From: Glaciimonas soli
GTDB lineage: Bacteria; Pseudomonadota; Gammaproteobacteria; Burkholderiales; Burkholderiaceae_D
DNA length: 64,000 nt
NCBI RefSeq assembly: GCF_009497155.1
Contig: NZ_WINI01000001.1
Coordinates: forward strand, 620,001-684,000
Direction of reading: 5' to 3'
Positions 8,826-16,540 of this stretch are shown here, piece after piece; the first letter of the stretch is position 1, and each line of letters starts with the position of its first letter. The position numbers and the translations under genes were made by a program. The notes beneath the pieces were generated by a model. That model did no database searches. It had not been told where the DNA came from and saw nothing but the letters and a program-made list of their open reading frames with translations.

Positions 8826-9689
8826 TCACCTAAGTCCCAATGCTTTTTCAAACGGATGCGTCGTTTTTTTAGCGTCACCGCGATAATTCAATTGACGCGA
8901 TAACTCCATCGCTGCTGCGACCAGATCATCCACTAAATGTTGTTGGGCCAAACGCTCCTGATCTATCATCGGCACTGGCAAGGTCAGACTAATTGCGGCG
9001 ACTATCTTGCCGCTGTCATTGCGTACAGGCGCAGTGATAACCGAAATGCCTTTTTCAAAAAAGGACTGACTAATCGCATAACCGCGCTGCGCATCTTCCT
9101 GCACGCGTTGGTATAGTTCCTCAACGGTGTCAGGTGTAAATTCGGTAAAGCGCTGTAAGTGTTTTTCTGGGAATACCGTCTTAAGTTCTTCCAGGCTCAG
9201 ATCCCCCAACAGCACACGTCCAAGCACGGTAGCGTGCGCAGGCAATCGCGTTCCTACGTTGACAGTACTAAAATACGAATCGTGACTGGCGGCTTTGGCA
9301 ACAAACACAACATGACGATCATCGCGAATCACGATCTGACTGGAATATCCAGAACTGTCACGCAAACGCGTGATGATAGGTAAGCCCAGATCCGTCAACT
9401 CTAAAGAATTGAGATAGTCAAAACCCAAACGCAACACCGCAACGCCCAAACGGAAATAGCGTTCGTCTTGTCCGCGCTCGAGAAAACCTAGTGATTCCAG
9501 AGTTTGTAAAATACGAAATACAGTTGAGCGTGGGATATCCAGACGTCGCGCAATTTCAGGCGCACTCAATACTGGTTCACGTGCTGAAAATTCCATCAAG
9601 ATGCGCAAGCCGCGCTCCAAACCTGGGACGGTATATTTGCGGTCGGCGTCAGTTTCTGAGTCCGCCGGTTTTGTGTTTTGCATGGTCAT
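8826..9689 (-). CDS. IclR-family transcriptional regulator
   Basis: 287 residues: a disordered N-terminus, a winged helix-turn-helix at about 20-85 (LSAPEIARRLDIPRSTVFR) and a C-terminal IclR effector domain with typical segments RLPAHATVLGRVLL and GYAISQSFFEKGISVITAPV. IclR proteins commonly control aromatic catabolic operons in response to the pathway substrate. It lies inside the operon, overlapping the upstream hydrolase gene by 4 bp (ATGA), so it is probably co-transcribed and self-controlled. The operator may be the dyad around the -35 element at 13830-13862. Whether it activates or represses cannot be read from sequence. Confidence 0.9.
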   Translation of the reverse strand: MTMQNTKPADSETDADRKYTVPGLERGLRILMEFSAREPVLSAPEIARRLDIPRSTVFRILQTLESLGFLERGQDERYFRLGVAVLRLGFDYLNSLELTDLGLPIITRLRDSSGYSSQIVIRDDRHVVFVAKAASHDSYFSTVNVGTRLPAHATVLGRVLLGDLSLEELKTVFPEKHLQRFTEFTPDTVEELYQRVQEDAQRGYAISQSFFEKGISVITAPVRNDSGKIVAAISLTLPVPMIDQERLAQQHLVDDLVAAAMELSRQLNYRGDAKKTTHPFEKALGLR

Positions 9690-10564
9690 GCATGACTTTC
9701 ATTGCGTAATATTGAAATCACTGTTGCTGCAAATTCGTTTATAAATTGTGTGACTGCTTTTGCATCTTCGACATAGCAGGCATGACCGGCATTATCGAAA
9801 ATATAAAAAGGTACTGAGCGTTCTGCTCCTTGCAACTGTGCCGCCAGCTGCTGACATTTTTCAGGCGGCGTAATCGCGTCGGCGCTGCCTACGGCAATGC
9901 TGAGCGGGCCATCATACGTAGCGATACTTTCCGGTACGTCAGCATTCGCCAAAAGATGTGTCGCCTGTGCATAACCTGCTGCGGGAATGCGCGCCATGTT
10001 CCAGCGGATCCACTCCCGCTCGGCCACGCCGGCGTTTGCCGACAGCAAGTTGGCGGAACGCTTTTCTGCCATGCCTTCCATTCCTAATTCGGCCGCCATG
10101 CGCAAACGGCTATCCCGCTTTTCTGAGCGGACCAACGCTAAGTCTTTGCCATATCCAATCGCTGGCGATAGCAATAACAAACCCTGTACTTGTTGCGGAA
10201 AACGACCCGCAAATGCACTTGCCATGATCGCGCCAAGAGAATGGGCAACCAAAATGCAACGTTCGATGTTCATTGCATCCAGCCACGCTGCCAATTTCTG
10301 GCCGTAATCGTCGGCTTGTGGCTGTGCTGCGTCGACCGGTGTAGTTGCGCCGTAACCCGGCGCATCCCATGCCAGCACATGATGATCACGACCAAGAACA
10401 TCTAACTGACACACCCACGATGCCGCACCCGAACCGATACCGTGCAACAGCACTATCGGCAGGCGATTGTTGGCTGTGCCAGCTTCACGATAGCCAACGA
10501 CACCAAGTTTAGTGATGCATCGCTGCTCCGGAAAGCGGTCGAGTAAGTCGTGAAAGATGCTCAT
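9686..10564 (-). CDS. Alpha/beta hydrolase, possible meta-cleavage product hydrolase
   Basis: 292 residues with the full alpha/beta-hydrolase triad: nucleophile S109 in AHSLGA, acid D229 in VGSADAITPP, and H261 in DNAGHACYVED. The oxyanion segment is LLHGIGSGAASW (39-50). MhpC/BphD-type hydrolases, which split C-C bonds of meta-cleavage products, have this fold and sit in similar operons. Esterases and haloperoxidase-like proteins look alike, so the C-C hydrolase role is inference. The stop overlaps the start of the IclR gene, suggesting coupling. Confidence 0.82.
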   Translation of the reverse strand: MSIFHDLLDRFPEQRCITKLGVVGYREAGTANNRLPIVLLHGIGSGAASWVCQLDVLGRDHHVLAWDAPGYGATTPVDAAQPQADDYGQKLAAWLDAMNIERCILVAHSLGAIMASAFAGRFPQQVQGLLLLSPAIGYGKDLALVRSEKRDSRLRMAAELGMEGMAEKRSANLLSANAGVAEREWIRWNMARIPAAGYAQATHLLANADVPESIATYDGPLSIAVGSADAITPPEKCQQLAAQLQGAERSVPFYIFDNAGHACYVEDAKAVTQFINEFAATVISILRNESHA

Positions 10565-10609
10565 GATGATCGTTTATCTACACTCAGTTATTGCGCTCGG
10601 TCACTACAA

Positions 10610-11140
10610 TTAATCACGCTTGATTTGCGCCAGCGGATGATCAGCCGGGTATGTTGGGCGTATTGGTGCAGGCGAACCCAGCATCACGCACATCAATGCA
10701 TCTTCCTCGCCTATATTGATTTCACCACGATAGACGCCTGGAGGAATCGAGATCACATCGCGATCTGTAATAATTGTTTCCCAAGTCTCGCCGTCTTTTT
10801 CGCACATGACTTTGATTTTCCCGCGCAGGACGAAGAAAATTTCTTCCACGTCCGTATGTAAGTGCATCGGGCCTTCGTTCCCGGCCGGGATGATCATGGT
10901 GGAAAACGTGAAATGCTCTGAAGGAATCACATTCGTATCTTTTGCCACGCCTGTACCGCCGGTGCCGACATAACGCATTTGTGCGCGACGATATTTAGGG
11001 TCGTAATCTGCTTGAAACTTCAACGCATCCCAGTCATAACGGCGGGTTGAGTGACTAGCTACACGTGATTCCATCCATTGTTGAAAACTGTGTTCAGGTT
11101 TCTTTTCCCACGATGGTAGTTTTTGATCCATTTCAGCCAT
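10610..11140 (-). CDS. Cupin-domain protein
   Basis: A single-domain cupin of 176 residues, starting at the second of two in-frame ATGs because AGGAG lies 6 bp before it (an ATG at 11146 sits directly on the ribosome binding site). The metal-binding cupin motif is present: PMHLHTDVEEIFFVLRG supplies two His and one Glu. An N-terminal extension of about 50 residues (FQQWMESR, RRYDWD) precedes the barrel. Cupins in aromatic operons can be ring-cleaving dioxygenases, isomerases or ligand sensors. This one is shorter than gentisate dioxygenases. The function is unknown beyond probable metal-dependent chemistry on a pathway intermediate. Confidence 0.78.
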   Translation of the reverse strand: MAEMDQKLPSWEKKPEHSFQQWMESRVASHSTRRYDWDALKFQADYDPKYRRAQMRYVGTGGTGVAKDTNVIPSEHFTFSTMIIPAGNEGPMHLHTDVEEIFFVLRGKIKVMCEKDGETWETIITDRDVISIPPGVYRGEINIGEEDALMCVMLGSPAPIRPTYPADHPLAQIKRD

Positions 11141-11196
11141 TTTCATCTCCTAATTTTTGCAACAACTCTTGAACATACTAATAGACAGGAACACCA

Positions 11197-11964
11197 TTAA
11201 TTCATCACAAAACCGCCATTGACCGGCAACAACTGCCCAGTGACAAAGCGTGCGGCGTCAGACAATAAAAACAATACCGTGCCACTCACATCTTCTGGCA
11301 CTTGTGGCCGTTGAATTGCGCGTCCCTGCAGATAATATTGATGGCGTTCCGCAGGAACATAGGCAGTCGCTTCTACATCGGTTAAGCCGGGCGCGATAGC
11401 ATTGACAACAACATGATCGGCACCCAATTCGCGCGCCAGAGAGCGTGTCATAGCGATCACCGCACCTTTGCTGGCAACATACGCCAGTAAATTAGGCGCA
11501 CCCCACATTGCGGTATCGGAAGCAATATTGATGACGTTGCCGCCACCGGTTTTGCGTAAATGTGGTAACACCGCGCGTGTCATCAGCCAAGTGCCTCGCA
11601 CGTTGACTTGCATCACACGATCCCACATGTCAACTTCCAGCTGCTCCAGTGTTTTGCCACCGGAATTCGTAATCGCGCCATTGTTAATCAGGCCATCCAA
11701 GCCGCCTAATAACGTTGCTGCGCGATCAGCACAAGCAATAACAGAATCGGGCGAATTCAAATCCAGCGCGACAAAGTGCGCTGTAATTCCTTCTTCACGC
11801 AACCGCGCTGCAGTTGCCTCACCTTGTTCTGTCAAGATATCAGCTAATACAATTTGAGCACCGGCTTTGCCTGCGGCACGCGCAAATTCAGCACCCAAAC
11901 CGCGGGCTGCGCCGGTAATGAGAATGCGTTTTCCAGCAAGCTGTGCAGATGAATGATCAAGCAT
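11197..11964 (-). CDS. SDR-family dehydrogenase, canonical active site
   Basis: The ATG at 11964 overlaps the end of the Rieske oxygenase gene by 8 bp and is preferred over an upstream extension to 12009 inside that gene. The 255-residue protein has GAARGLG (18-24), NNGA (94-97) and a standard catalytic triad S149, Y162, K166 (spacing 13 and 4). It ends in a FabG-like PVNGGFVMN tail. It probably oxidises an alcohol or cis-dihydrodiol formed by the adjacent oxygenase, which would yield a catechol. Reduction of a ketone is also possible. Tight linkage with the oxygenase supports sequential steps. Confidence 0.87.
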   Translation of the reverse strand: MLDHSSAQLAGKRILITGAARGLGAEFARAAGKAGAQIVLADILTEQGEATAARLREEGITAHFVALDLNSPDSVIACADRAATLLGGLDGLINNGAITNSGGKTLEQLEVDMWDRVMQVNVRGTWLMTRAVLPHLRKTGGGNVINIASDTAMWGAPNLLAYVASKGAVIAMTRSLARELGADHVVVNAIAPGLTDVEATAYVPAERHQYYLQGRAIQRPQVPEDVSGTVLFLLSDAARFVTGQLLPVNGGFVMN

Positions 11965-13036
11965 TATTTTGTTGTGTTTCTTCAGATTTTTGTTGGGCAC
12001 TAAGTTCACGGTGTGCCGCCAAAGCCTCTAACTGCGCACTGGCCTTTTGTTCCAGCATGCGGCGTGTACGTGTCACACCGATATCATGCTGGTACAAAAA
12101 TTCGTTGTTGCGCGCATCAGGAATCATATTTTCCAACACGGCACGATCTTGTTCCAGCACGTCCCAATGCAAACCTTCCAGACGATTTTTGTACAGGAAA
12201 CGCCATGCATCACGCTGCCAGCCTTGCACTTTACGGCAGCGCCAGAAATAGACCTGACAATTTTCTTCATCCACTGGCACAGCAAAACCGATGATGTAGA
12301 AGCTGCCACCGGGGCCGAATTTCTTCTTGTAAGGGATACTCAAACGCAGCCACATCGTGCCGGTTTCGCCCAGCTCAACCCAATCGAAATTCATGTCACG
12401 TTGATTGACTTTTTCAAACATGATGCCGGTATCAGTTTTACGAACACGCATGTCGGCTTGTTTGTCGCCCTCTGCCATCGAATGTGATGTCGCGTGCAAA
12501 TAAGCGCCATGCATAGGATCCATCACATTGTCGATCGCGTAGCGATAATTGCACTTCCAGTTAGACAAGCAAAGGAAGGATGACCATTCGTCAGAAGCCA
12601 TTTCTTCAGGCAAGTTCAATGGTGTAGGCTCTGGATGCAGCTCATCGCCAAACCAGAGAAAAATCGCGCCGTTGCGCTCTTCCACCGGATACGATTTGAT
12701 GCAAGTTTTGCCTTCAAGCGGGCACGCATTTACCGCCGGCACCTTTTCGACGGTACCCTTGCTGTTGATTTCAATACCGTGATACCAGCAAGCAATACGC
12801 TCACCTAAATTCCAACCTAATGACAAACGTGCGCCGCGATGCGGACAGCGATCTTCCAATGCGTGCACTTGATTTTTGCCATCGCGCCAAAGCACGATAT
12901 TTTCGCTCAGACGTGTGACGCCGATAGGCGCACTATTGACTTGCCAGCTTGCGGCAACCGGATACCAGTAATTTTTCAGGCCGCGATTAACCAGTGCTTG
13001 CGCTGCGGATTGTGTTGTTGTCGTTACTTCACTCAT
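11957..13036 (-). CDS. Rieske non-heme iron oxygenase, alpha subunit
   Basis: The catalytic oxygenase of the operon, 359 residues. The Rieske [2Fe-2S] site is CPHRG (C64, H66) with CWYHG (C83, H86). The mononuclear iron site is DPMHGAYLH, with bridging D173 and ligands H176 and H181. No gene for a beta subunit is present, so the enzyme probably forms alpha-only trimers like carbazole dioxygenase or the phthalate-dioxygenase group. With the ferredoxin at 13472 and the reductase at 1592 it makes a three-component system. It would insert one or two oxygens into an aromatic or heteroaromatic ring, or remove a methyl group. The substrate is unknown. Confidence 0.93.
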   Translation of the reverse strand: MSEVTTTTQSAAQALVNRGLKNYWYPVAASWQVNSAPIGVTRLSENIVLWRDGKNQVHALEDRCPHRGARLSLGWNLGERIACWYHGIEINSKGTVEKVPAVNACPLEGKTCIKSYPVEERNGAIFLWFGDELHPEPTPLNLPEEMASDEWSSFLCLSNWKCNYRYAIDNVMDPMHGAYLHATSHSMAEGDKQADMRVRKTDTGIMFEKVNQRDMNFDWVELGETGTMWLRLSIPYKKKFGPGGSFYIIGFAVPVDEENCQVYFWRCRKVQGWQRDAWRFLYKNRLEGLHWDVLEQDRAVLENMIPDARNNEFLYQHDIGVTRTRRMLEQKASAQLEALAAHRELSAQQKSEETQQNNA

Positions 13037-13088
13037 GCTGTGTCCTCCAACTTTTTCGGATGCTTGGGATACTTGGTGTGCTTGTTAG

Positions 13089-13385
13089 TTATGCTGCAAG
13101 ACTGTGCAACTGAGCGGCCAGTGATACTTCAGTCCACTGCTGGCCGTCCATCGTACGAATACCCTGTACATTCAAATGGTCGACGACTGCTGGCAAGGTT
13201 TCTGCACCTGACTCAAAACACTTCAGCAAAGCATCACCAAGAGCATTTTCGTAATCCGTTGGCAACGCGGCGCGATGCTGCCAAACCAGATTGGTGGCTG
13301 TGCCTGGCTTTTCGATTTGCCCCTTGCCGGCAACGTTATTTGGTTGCGGCGCGCTCCACGGGCGAAGGTTGGGATTGAAGTCCAT
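13089..13385 (-). CDS. Small protein with recombinase-like HTH tail
   Basis: 98 residues, lying 52 bp before the Rieske oxygenase gene in the same transcription unit. The N-terminal half is Pro/Asn-rich (FNPNLRPWSAPQPN). The C-terminal half, VVDHLNVQGIRTMDGQQWT, resembles the short helix-turn-helix found in the recombinase region of large serine recombinases (LNxxGIxTxxGxxW). There is no catalytic recombinase domain, so it is not a transposition gene. Its fixed place between ferredoxin and oxygenase genes suggests a partner or assembly factor of the oxygenase, or a small regulator. Both ideas are inference. Confidence 0.7.
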   Translation of the reverse strand: MDFNPNLRPWSAPQPNNVAGKGQIEKPGTATNLVWQHRAALPTDYENALGDALLKCFESGAETLPAVVDHLNVQGIRTMDGQQWTEVSLAAQLHSLAA

Positions 13386-13471
13386 ATTTGTCTCCTGACA
13401 GGATGATTGTGAAATACCGATTTTGGTGCGCGATTTTTATTATTCGTGCGCTACCGCTTGCAAATCTGATG

Positions 13472-13771
13472 CTAGAGCTGAATCTGAACCTGACCATCCA
13501 CGATTTGAATCGGATAGATGGTCACATCGCTACCCGGTCCTTTTGTGCATTTTCCGGTTTTAATTTCAAAAACCGCCTCATGCAACGGACATTCGACCGT
13601 ATCCCCATCCACAAAACCCTGGCTCAATCGCGCATAAGCGTGAGGGCAAATATCGGCGATAGCGTAAGGTTTTTCATCGACCAGGAATACACCGATCTCT
13701 TTACCCTCAACGGTGACCGAGACGCCTTGATCTTGATCTAACTCACTCGCCTTACAAATGTTTTTCCACAT
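13472..13771 (-). CDS. Rieske-type [2Fe-2S] ferredoxin
   Basis: About 99 residues from the ATG at 13771, which has GGAA just upstream; an in-frame ATG at 13783 would add four residues (MEQI) but lacks a ribosome binding site. The cluster motif is CPHA then CPLH, with 15 residues between the two halves. It is a soluble electron carrier from the FAD reductase (1592-2806) to the oxygenase (11957-13036). It is the first gene of the operon, roughly 35 nt downstream of the predicted transcription start. Soluble ferredoxins of this type are standard partners of alpha-only and alpha/beta dioxygenases. Confidence 0.9.
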   Translation of the reverse strand: MWKNICKASELDQDQGVSVTVEGKEIGVFLVDEKPYAIADICPHAYARLSQGFVDGDTVECPLHEAVFEIKTGKCTKGPGSDVTIYPIQIVDGQVQIQL

Positions 13772-13812
13772 GATTTGTTCCATATATAAAACAACGTTTC
13801 TTTTATGGGTTA

Positions 13813-13862
13813 ATCATAGGATCTGGGAATCTCCTTGTCAATCGCTATTTTTCGAAAGGAGA
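13813..13862 (-). promoter_or_regulatory. Sigma-70 promoter and candidate operator of the Rieske operon
   Basis: On the minus strand there is a perfect -35 hexamer TTGACA (13836-13841), a 17-bp spacer and the -10 hexamer TATGAT (13813-13818). Transcription would start near 13806. A 7-bp inverted repeat, TCTCCTT (13830-13836) and AAGGAGA (13856-13862), flanks the -35 element and could be the operator of the operon-encoded IclR protein. The promoter is seen directly. The operator role is inference. Confidence 0.75.
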
Positions 13863-13971
13863 GTTTGAGGATGCTCTAGCAAATTAATACTCACGTTGTG
13901 ACGACTCTTCAGAACAGAAAAACCCTAAGATTTGTGCTTATTTTGGACAATTAATCTATCAACCCATCCGA

Positions 13972-14119
13972 TCAGAAATTTTCTTTTTTCACTTCTTGAA
14001 GTTGGCGAGCAAGCACAAAAGCAGGACCTTCATCTTCTCCGTTGCGCAAGATCTATTTATTTCTTCTTTAAAAAATGCGCCAAGCGTCGGTAATAAGCAA
14101 CGGCATCATCAGTTTTCAT
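13972..14119 (-). pseudogene. Possible gene remnant or small ORFs upstream of catabolic operon
   Basis: The 500-bp gap between the ferredoxin and TonB-receptor genes holds a minus-strand ATG at 14119 opening a 20-codon frame (TDDAVAYYRRLAHFLKKK, then a stop). In a second frame it is followed by an open stretch reading NGEDEGPAFVLARQLQEV to a stop at 13972. Both pieces look protein-like, which could mean a small gene broken by a frameshift. Equally it may be chance. I do not recognise either piece. Outside this stretch, the promoter and the Fur box, I see nothing in the gap. Confidence 0.2.
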
Positions 14120-14140
14120 TGATTTCAAGAAATCTTTTAT

Positions 14141-14159
14141 TGCAATGAGAATCATTATT
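14141..14159 (+). promoter_or_regulatory. Fur box upstream of TonB receptor
   Basis: The 19-bp segment containing AATGAGAATCATTAT matches the classic Fur consensus (GATAATGATAATCATTATC) at 14 of 19 positions by my count. It lies about 135 bp before the receptor ATG, in an A+T-rich stretch suited to a promoter. Iron-repressed expression of the downstream receptor and hydroxylase genes is inferred. Confidence 0.75.
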
Positions 14160-14293
14160 ATTTATATTCGTGCTTTGGCTACGCAGATTGCAGATAACTG
14201 CTTCTGTTCGCGGCCATTCTTGTCGTCCCAACAAAATAAATTCCCCTATCATGCGCATCGAATACAGCGCAAATAGGCTCAATAAGGATAGTA

Positions 14294-16459
14294 ATGAATC
14301 ACCGCCTCACCCCGTTAGCCGCGACCATCGTCACACTTTTTGCAGCGCCATTCACTCTCCCGCAAATTGCCTTAGCCCAGACAAGTCCAGCCGTTGAAGT
14401 GCTGCCACAAATCATTATTAAAGATAGCAAGCCGATTAACGATTACGAAGCAGGGAAAAGTACGATCGGTGGGAAAACGCCGACTGCTACGCGTGATATT
14501 GCGCAAACGGTCAATGTAGTCAACCGCGCGGTGCTGGATGCACAAGGCGTGGCTTCTTTGCAAGAGGCATTGCGCAATGTTCCGGGGATTACCATCGGCG
14601 GTGCTGAAGGTGGTCAGATCGGCAATAACATTAATTTGCGCGGTTTTACTGCGCGTACCGATATGTATCTGGATGGCGCACGTGATCGCGGTCAGTATTA
14701 TCGCGACACTTATTACCTGGATTCTGTCGAGGTGTTAAAAGGCCCATCATCAATGCTCTTTGGCCGTGGCTCAACTGGTGGCGTCATCAATCAAGTCAGC
14801 AAAAAGCCAATGCTGAATGACGCCAATCAAATCACGGCAACCGTCGACACCAATGGCGGCGTTCGCACTACTGGCGACTTTAATCGCCAATTATCGGACA
14901 CCTCTGCATTCCGTGTTGAAATGATGGCGCAAGATGTCAAGACCACCCGCGATGAGATGACTAATCAAGATTTCGGTATCGCACCATCATTGCGTTTTGG
15001 GATCGGCACGCCGACGGAAGTCACCTTATCAGCCATGATTTCGCACAATTCCGACATGCCTGATTACGGTGTGCAATCACTTAATGGTCATCCGGTGAAT
15101 GTACCGAGAAATACTTATTACGGCCTGACAGATGATAAAACGGTGCAAGATGTTGCCATCGTCAGCGCACGTATTGAGCACAAGATTAATGACAACCTGA
15201 CCTTGCGCAATCAAACACAATTTAGCAATTACATCACCGATGCACGTGAAACTGCGGCACAAAAAGTCGGCACATTGGTTGGCAGCGTATTTACGCCGCT
15301 GCCAACAGCAACCACCGGCAATTACACCAACCTGCCGATGAGTCAGCTGTCAGTGCAATTGCAAAGTCATGACCGGAATATTCATGATCAATCGCTAGAT
15401 AACCAAACTGACCTGATTGCCAAATTCGATACTGGCAGCATCAAGCACACCATGATCGCTGGTGTCGAATTAAGCCGCGACACCTACAATAATCAAGGCT
15501 ACACCCGCAATAACATGCCTGTGGTGTCGCTGATTGATCCGGTTTATATGTCGACCCCGTCCAGCGTTACCACCAGCATCGGCAATTTGGTTGAGTCCAC
15601 CGCTAACTCATTCGGTGCCTATGTCAATGACACTGTTGAGCTAACCAAGCAATGGAAATTGGTCGGTGGTGTGCGCTGGGATCGTTATCAAGCTAGCTTA
15701 AGCAACTCCATTAGCTTGCCAGCCCATGTCGATCAAACCGTTGACTTTACCAGTGTGCGCGGTGGGATTATTTATCAACCGACTGATTGGCAGTCATACT
15801 ATGTTTCCTACGGCACGTCATTCGATCCATCGCTGGAACAATTGACTGTCACCTCGGGCCAACAAAATCTGGCCCCGGTAACAAACAAAACATATGAAGT
15901 CGGCGCCAAATGGAATGTGCTGGACGATAACCTTTCGCTCACCGCTGCGGCCTTTAATATCGAACAAGATAATGCGCGTACTCAGGTTTCCACTGGTGTG
16001 TACACGCTGGATGGGAATGTCCGGGTAACGGGTTATGAATTAGGCCTGGTTGGTCATCTGACTAAAAAATGGCAAGTGATGGGTGGCTATACCAAACTCA
16101 ATCCTTTCATTATTAAGGCCTCAGCATTGGATGGTTCACAGGGCAAAGTGTTGGCCAATACGCCACGCCACAATGTCACCTTATGGAGCACGTACAACGT
16201 CAACAAAGAATGGGAATACGGCGGTGGGATGGTCTATATGTCGCAACGCTATGCCAGCAATACCAACGTGGTTTCCGCTGGCGGTTATACCCGCTGGGAT
16301 GCAACCGTGGCTTATCATCAGCCTAAATACGATGTGCGTGTAAACTTGCTCAATCTGACTAACAAACAGTATTACGATGCATTGATACCGTCCGATGGTG
16401 GTCGCGCAGTGCCTGGTATCGGACGTACTGGCATGGTCACCGTTACTTATCGTTTTTAA
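14294..16459 (+). CDS. TonB-dependent catecholate siderophore receptor, Fiu/PiuA-like
   Basis: 721 residues. A signal peptide ends near ALAQT (about residue 29). A plug domain follows (about 60-170; SLQEALRNVPGI, NINLRGF, VEVLKGPSSMLFGRGSTGGVINQVSKK as separate conserved blocks). A 22-strand barrel ends in a terminal aromatic residue (VTYRF). The protein imports ferric siderophores across the outer membrane using TonB energy. The next gene is a YbiX/PiuC hydroxylase, as in fiu-ybiX of E. coli and piuA-piuC of Pseudomonas, which supports a catecholate or monomeric-catechol substrate. A Fur box precedes it. The exact ligand is unknown. Confidence 0.9.
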   Translation: MNHRLTPLAATIVTLFAAPFTLPQIALAQTSPAVEVLPQIIIKDSKPINDYEAGKSTIGGKTPTATRDIAQTVNVVNRAVLDAQGVASLQEALRNVPGITIGGAEGGQIGNNINLRGFTARTDMYLDGARDRGQYYRDTYYLDSVEVLKGPSSMLFGRGSTGGVINQVSKKPMLNDANQITATVDTNGGVRTTGDFNRQLSDTSAFRVEMMAQDVKTTRDEMTNQDFGIAPSLRFGIGTPTEVTLSAMISHNSDMPDYGVQSLNGHPVNVPRNTYYGLTDDKTVQDVAIVSARIEHKINDNLTLRNQTQFSNYITDARETAAQKVGTLVGSVFTPLPTATTGNYTNLPMSQLSVQLQSHDRNIHDQSLDNQTDLIAKFDTGSIKHTMIAGVELSRDTYNNQGYTRNNMPVVSLIDPVYMSTPSSVTTSIGNLVESTANSFGAYVNDTVELTKQWKLVGGVRWDRYQASLSNSISLPAHVDQTVDFTSVRGGIIYQPTDWQSYYVSYGTSFDPSLEQLTVTSGQQNLAPVTNKTYEVGAKWNVLDDNLSLTAAAFNIEQDNARTQVSTGVYTLDGNVRVTGYELGLVGHLTKKWQVMGGYTKLNPFIIKASALDGSQGKVLANTPRHNVTLWSTYNVNKEWEYGGGMVYMSQRYASNTNVVSAGGYTRWDATVAYHQPKYDVRVNLLNLTNKQYYDALIPSDGGRAVPGIGRTGMVTVTYRF

Positions 16460-16471
16460 CCAGAAAATAAA

Positions 16472-16506
16472 GTAGGATGGGTACCGTTGTACGTAATCCA
16501 TCCTAC
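16472..16506. repeat. Hairpin between receptor and hydroxylase genes
   Basis: A 9-bp perfect stem, GTAGGATGG (16472-16480) and CCATCCTAC (16498-16506), encloses a second 4-bp stem GTAC-CGTT-GTAC. There is no T-run, so it is not a typical terminator. It may stabilise the receptor mRNA or tune expression of the downstream hydroxylase gene, or be a member of a dispersed GTAGGATGG-type repeat family. Confidence 0.55.
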
Positions 16507-16540
16507 GATTTGCATCAGATTTAAAGCTATCGAATAAATT

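Noticed and set aside
13089-13385. Recombinase or integrase gene fragment as evidence of a mobile element
   Set aside because: Only the small HTH-like tail is similar, the gene is intact, in operon context and without catalytic residues, flanking repeats or attachment sites.
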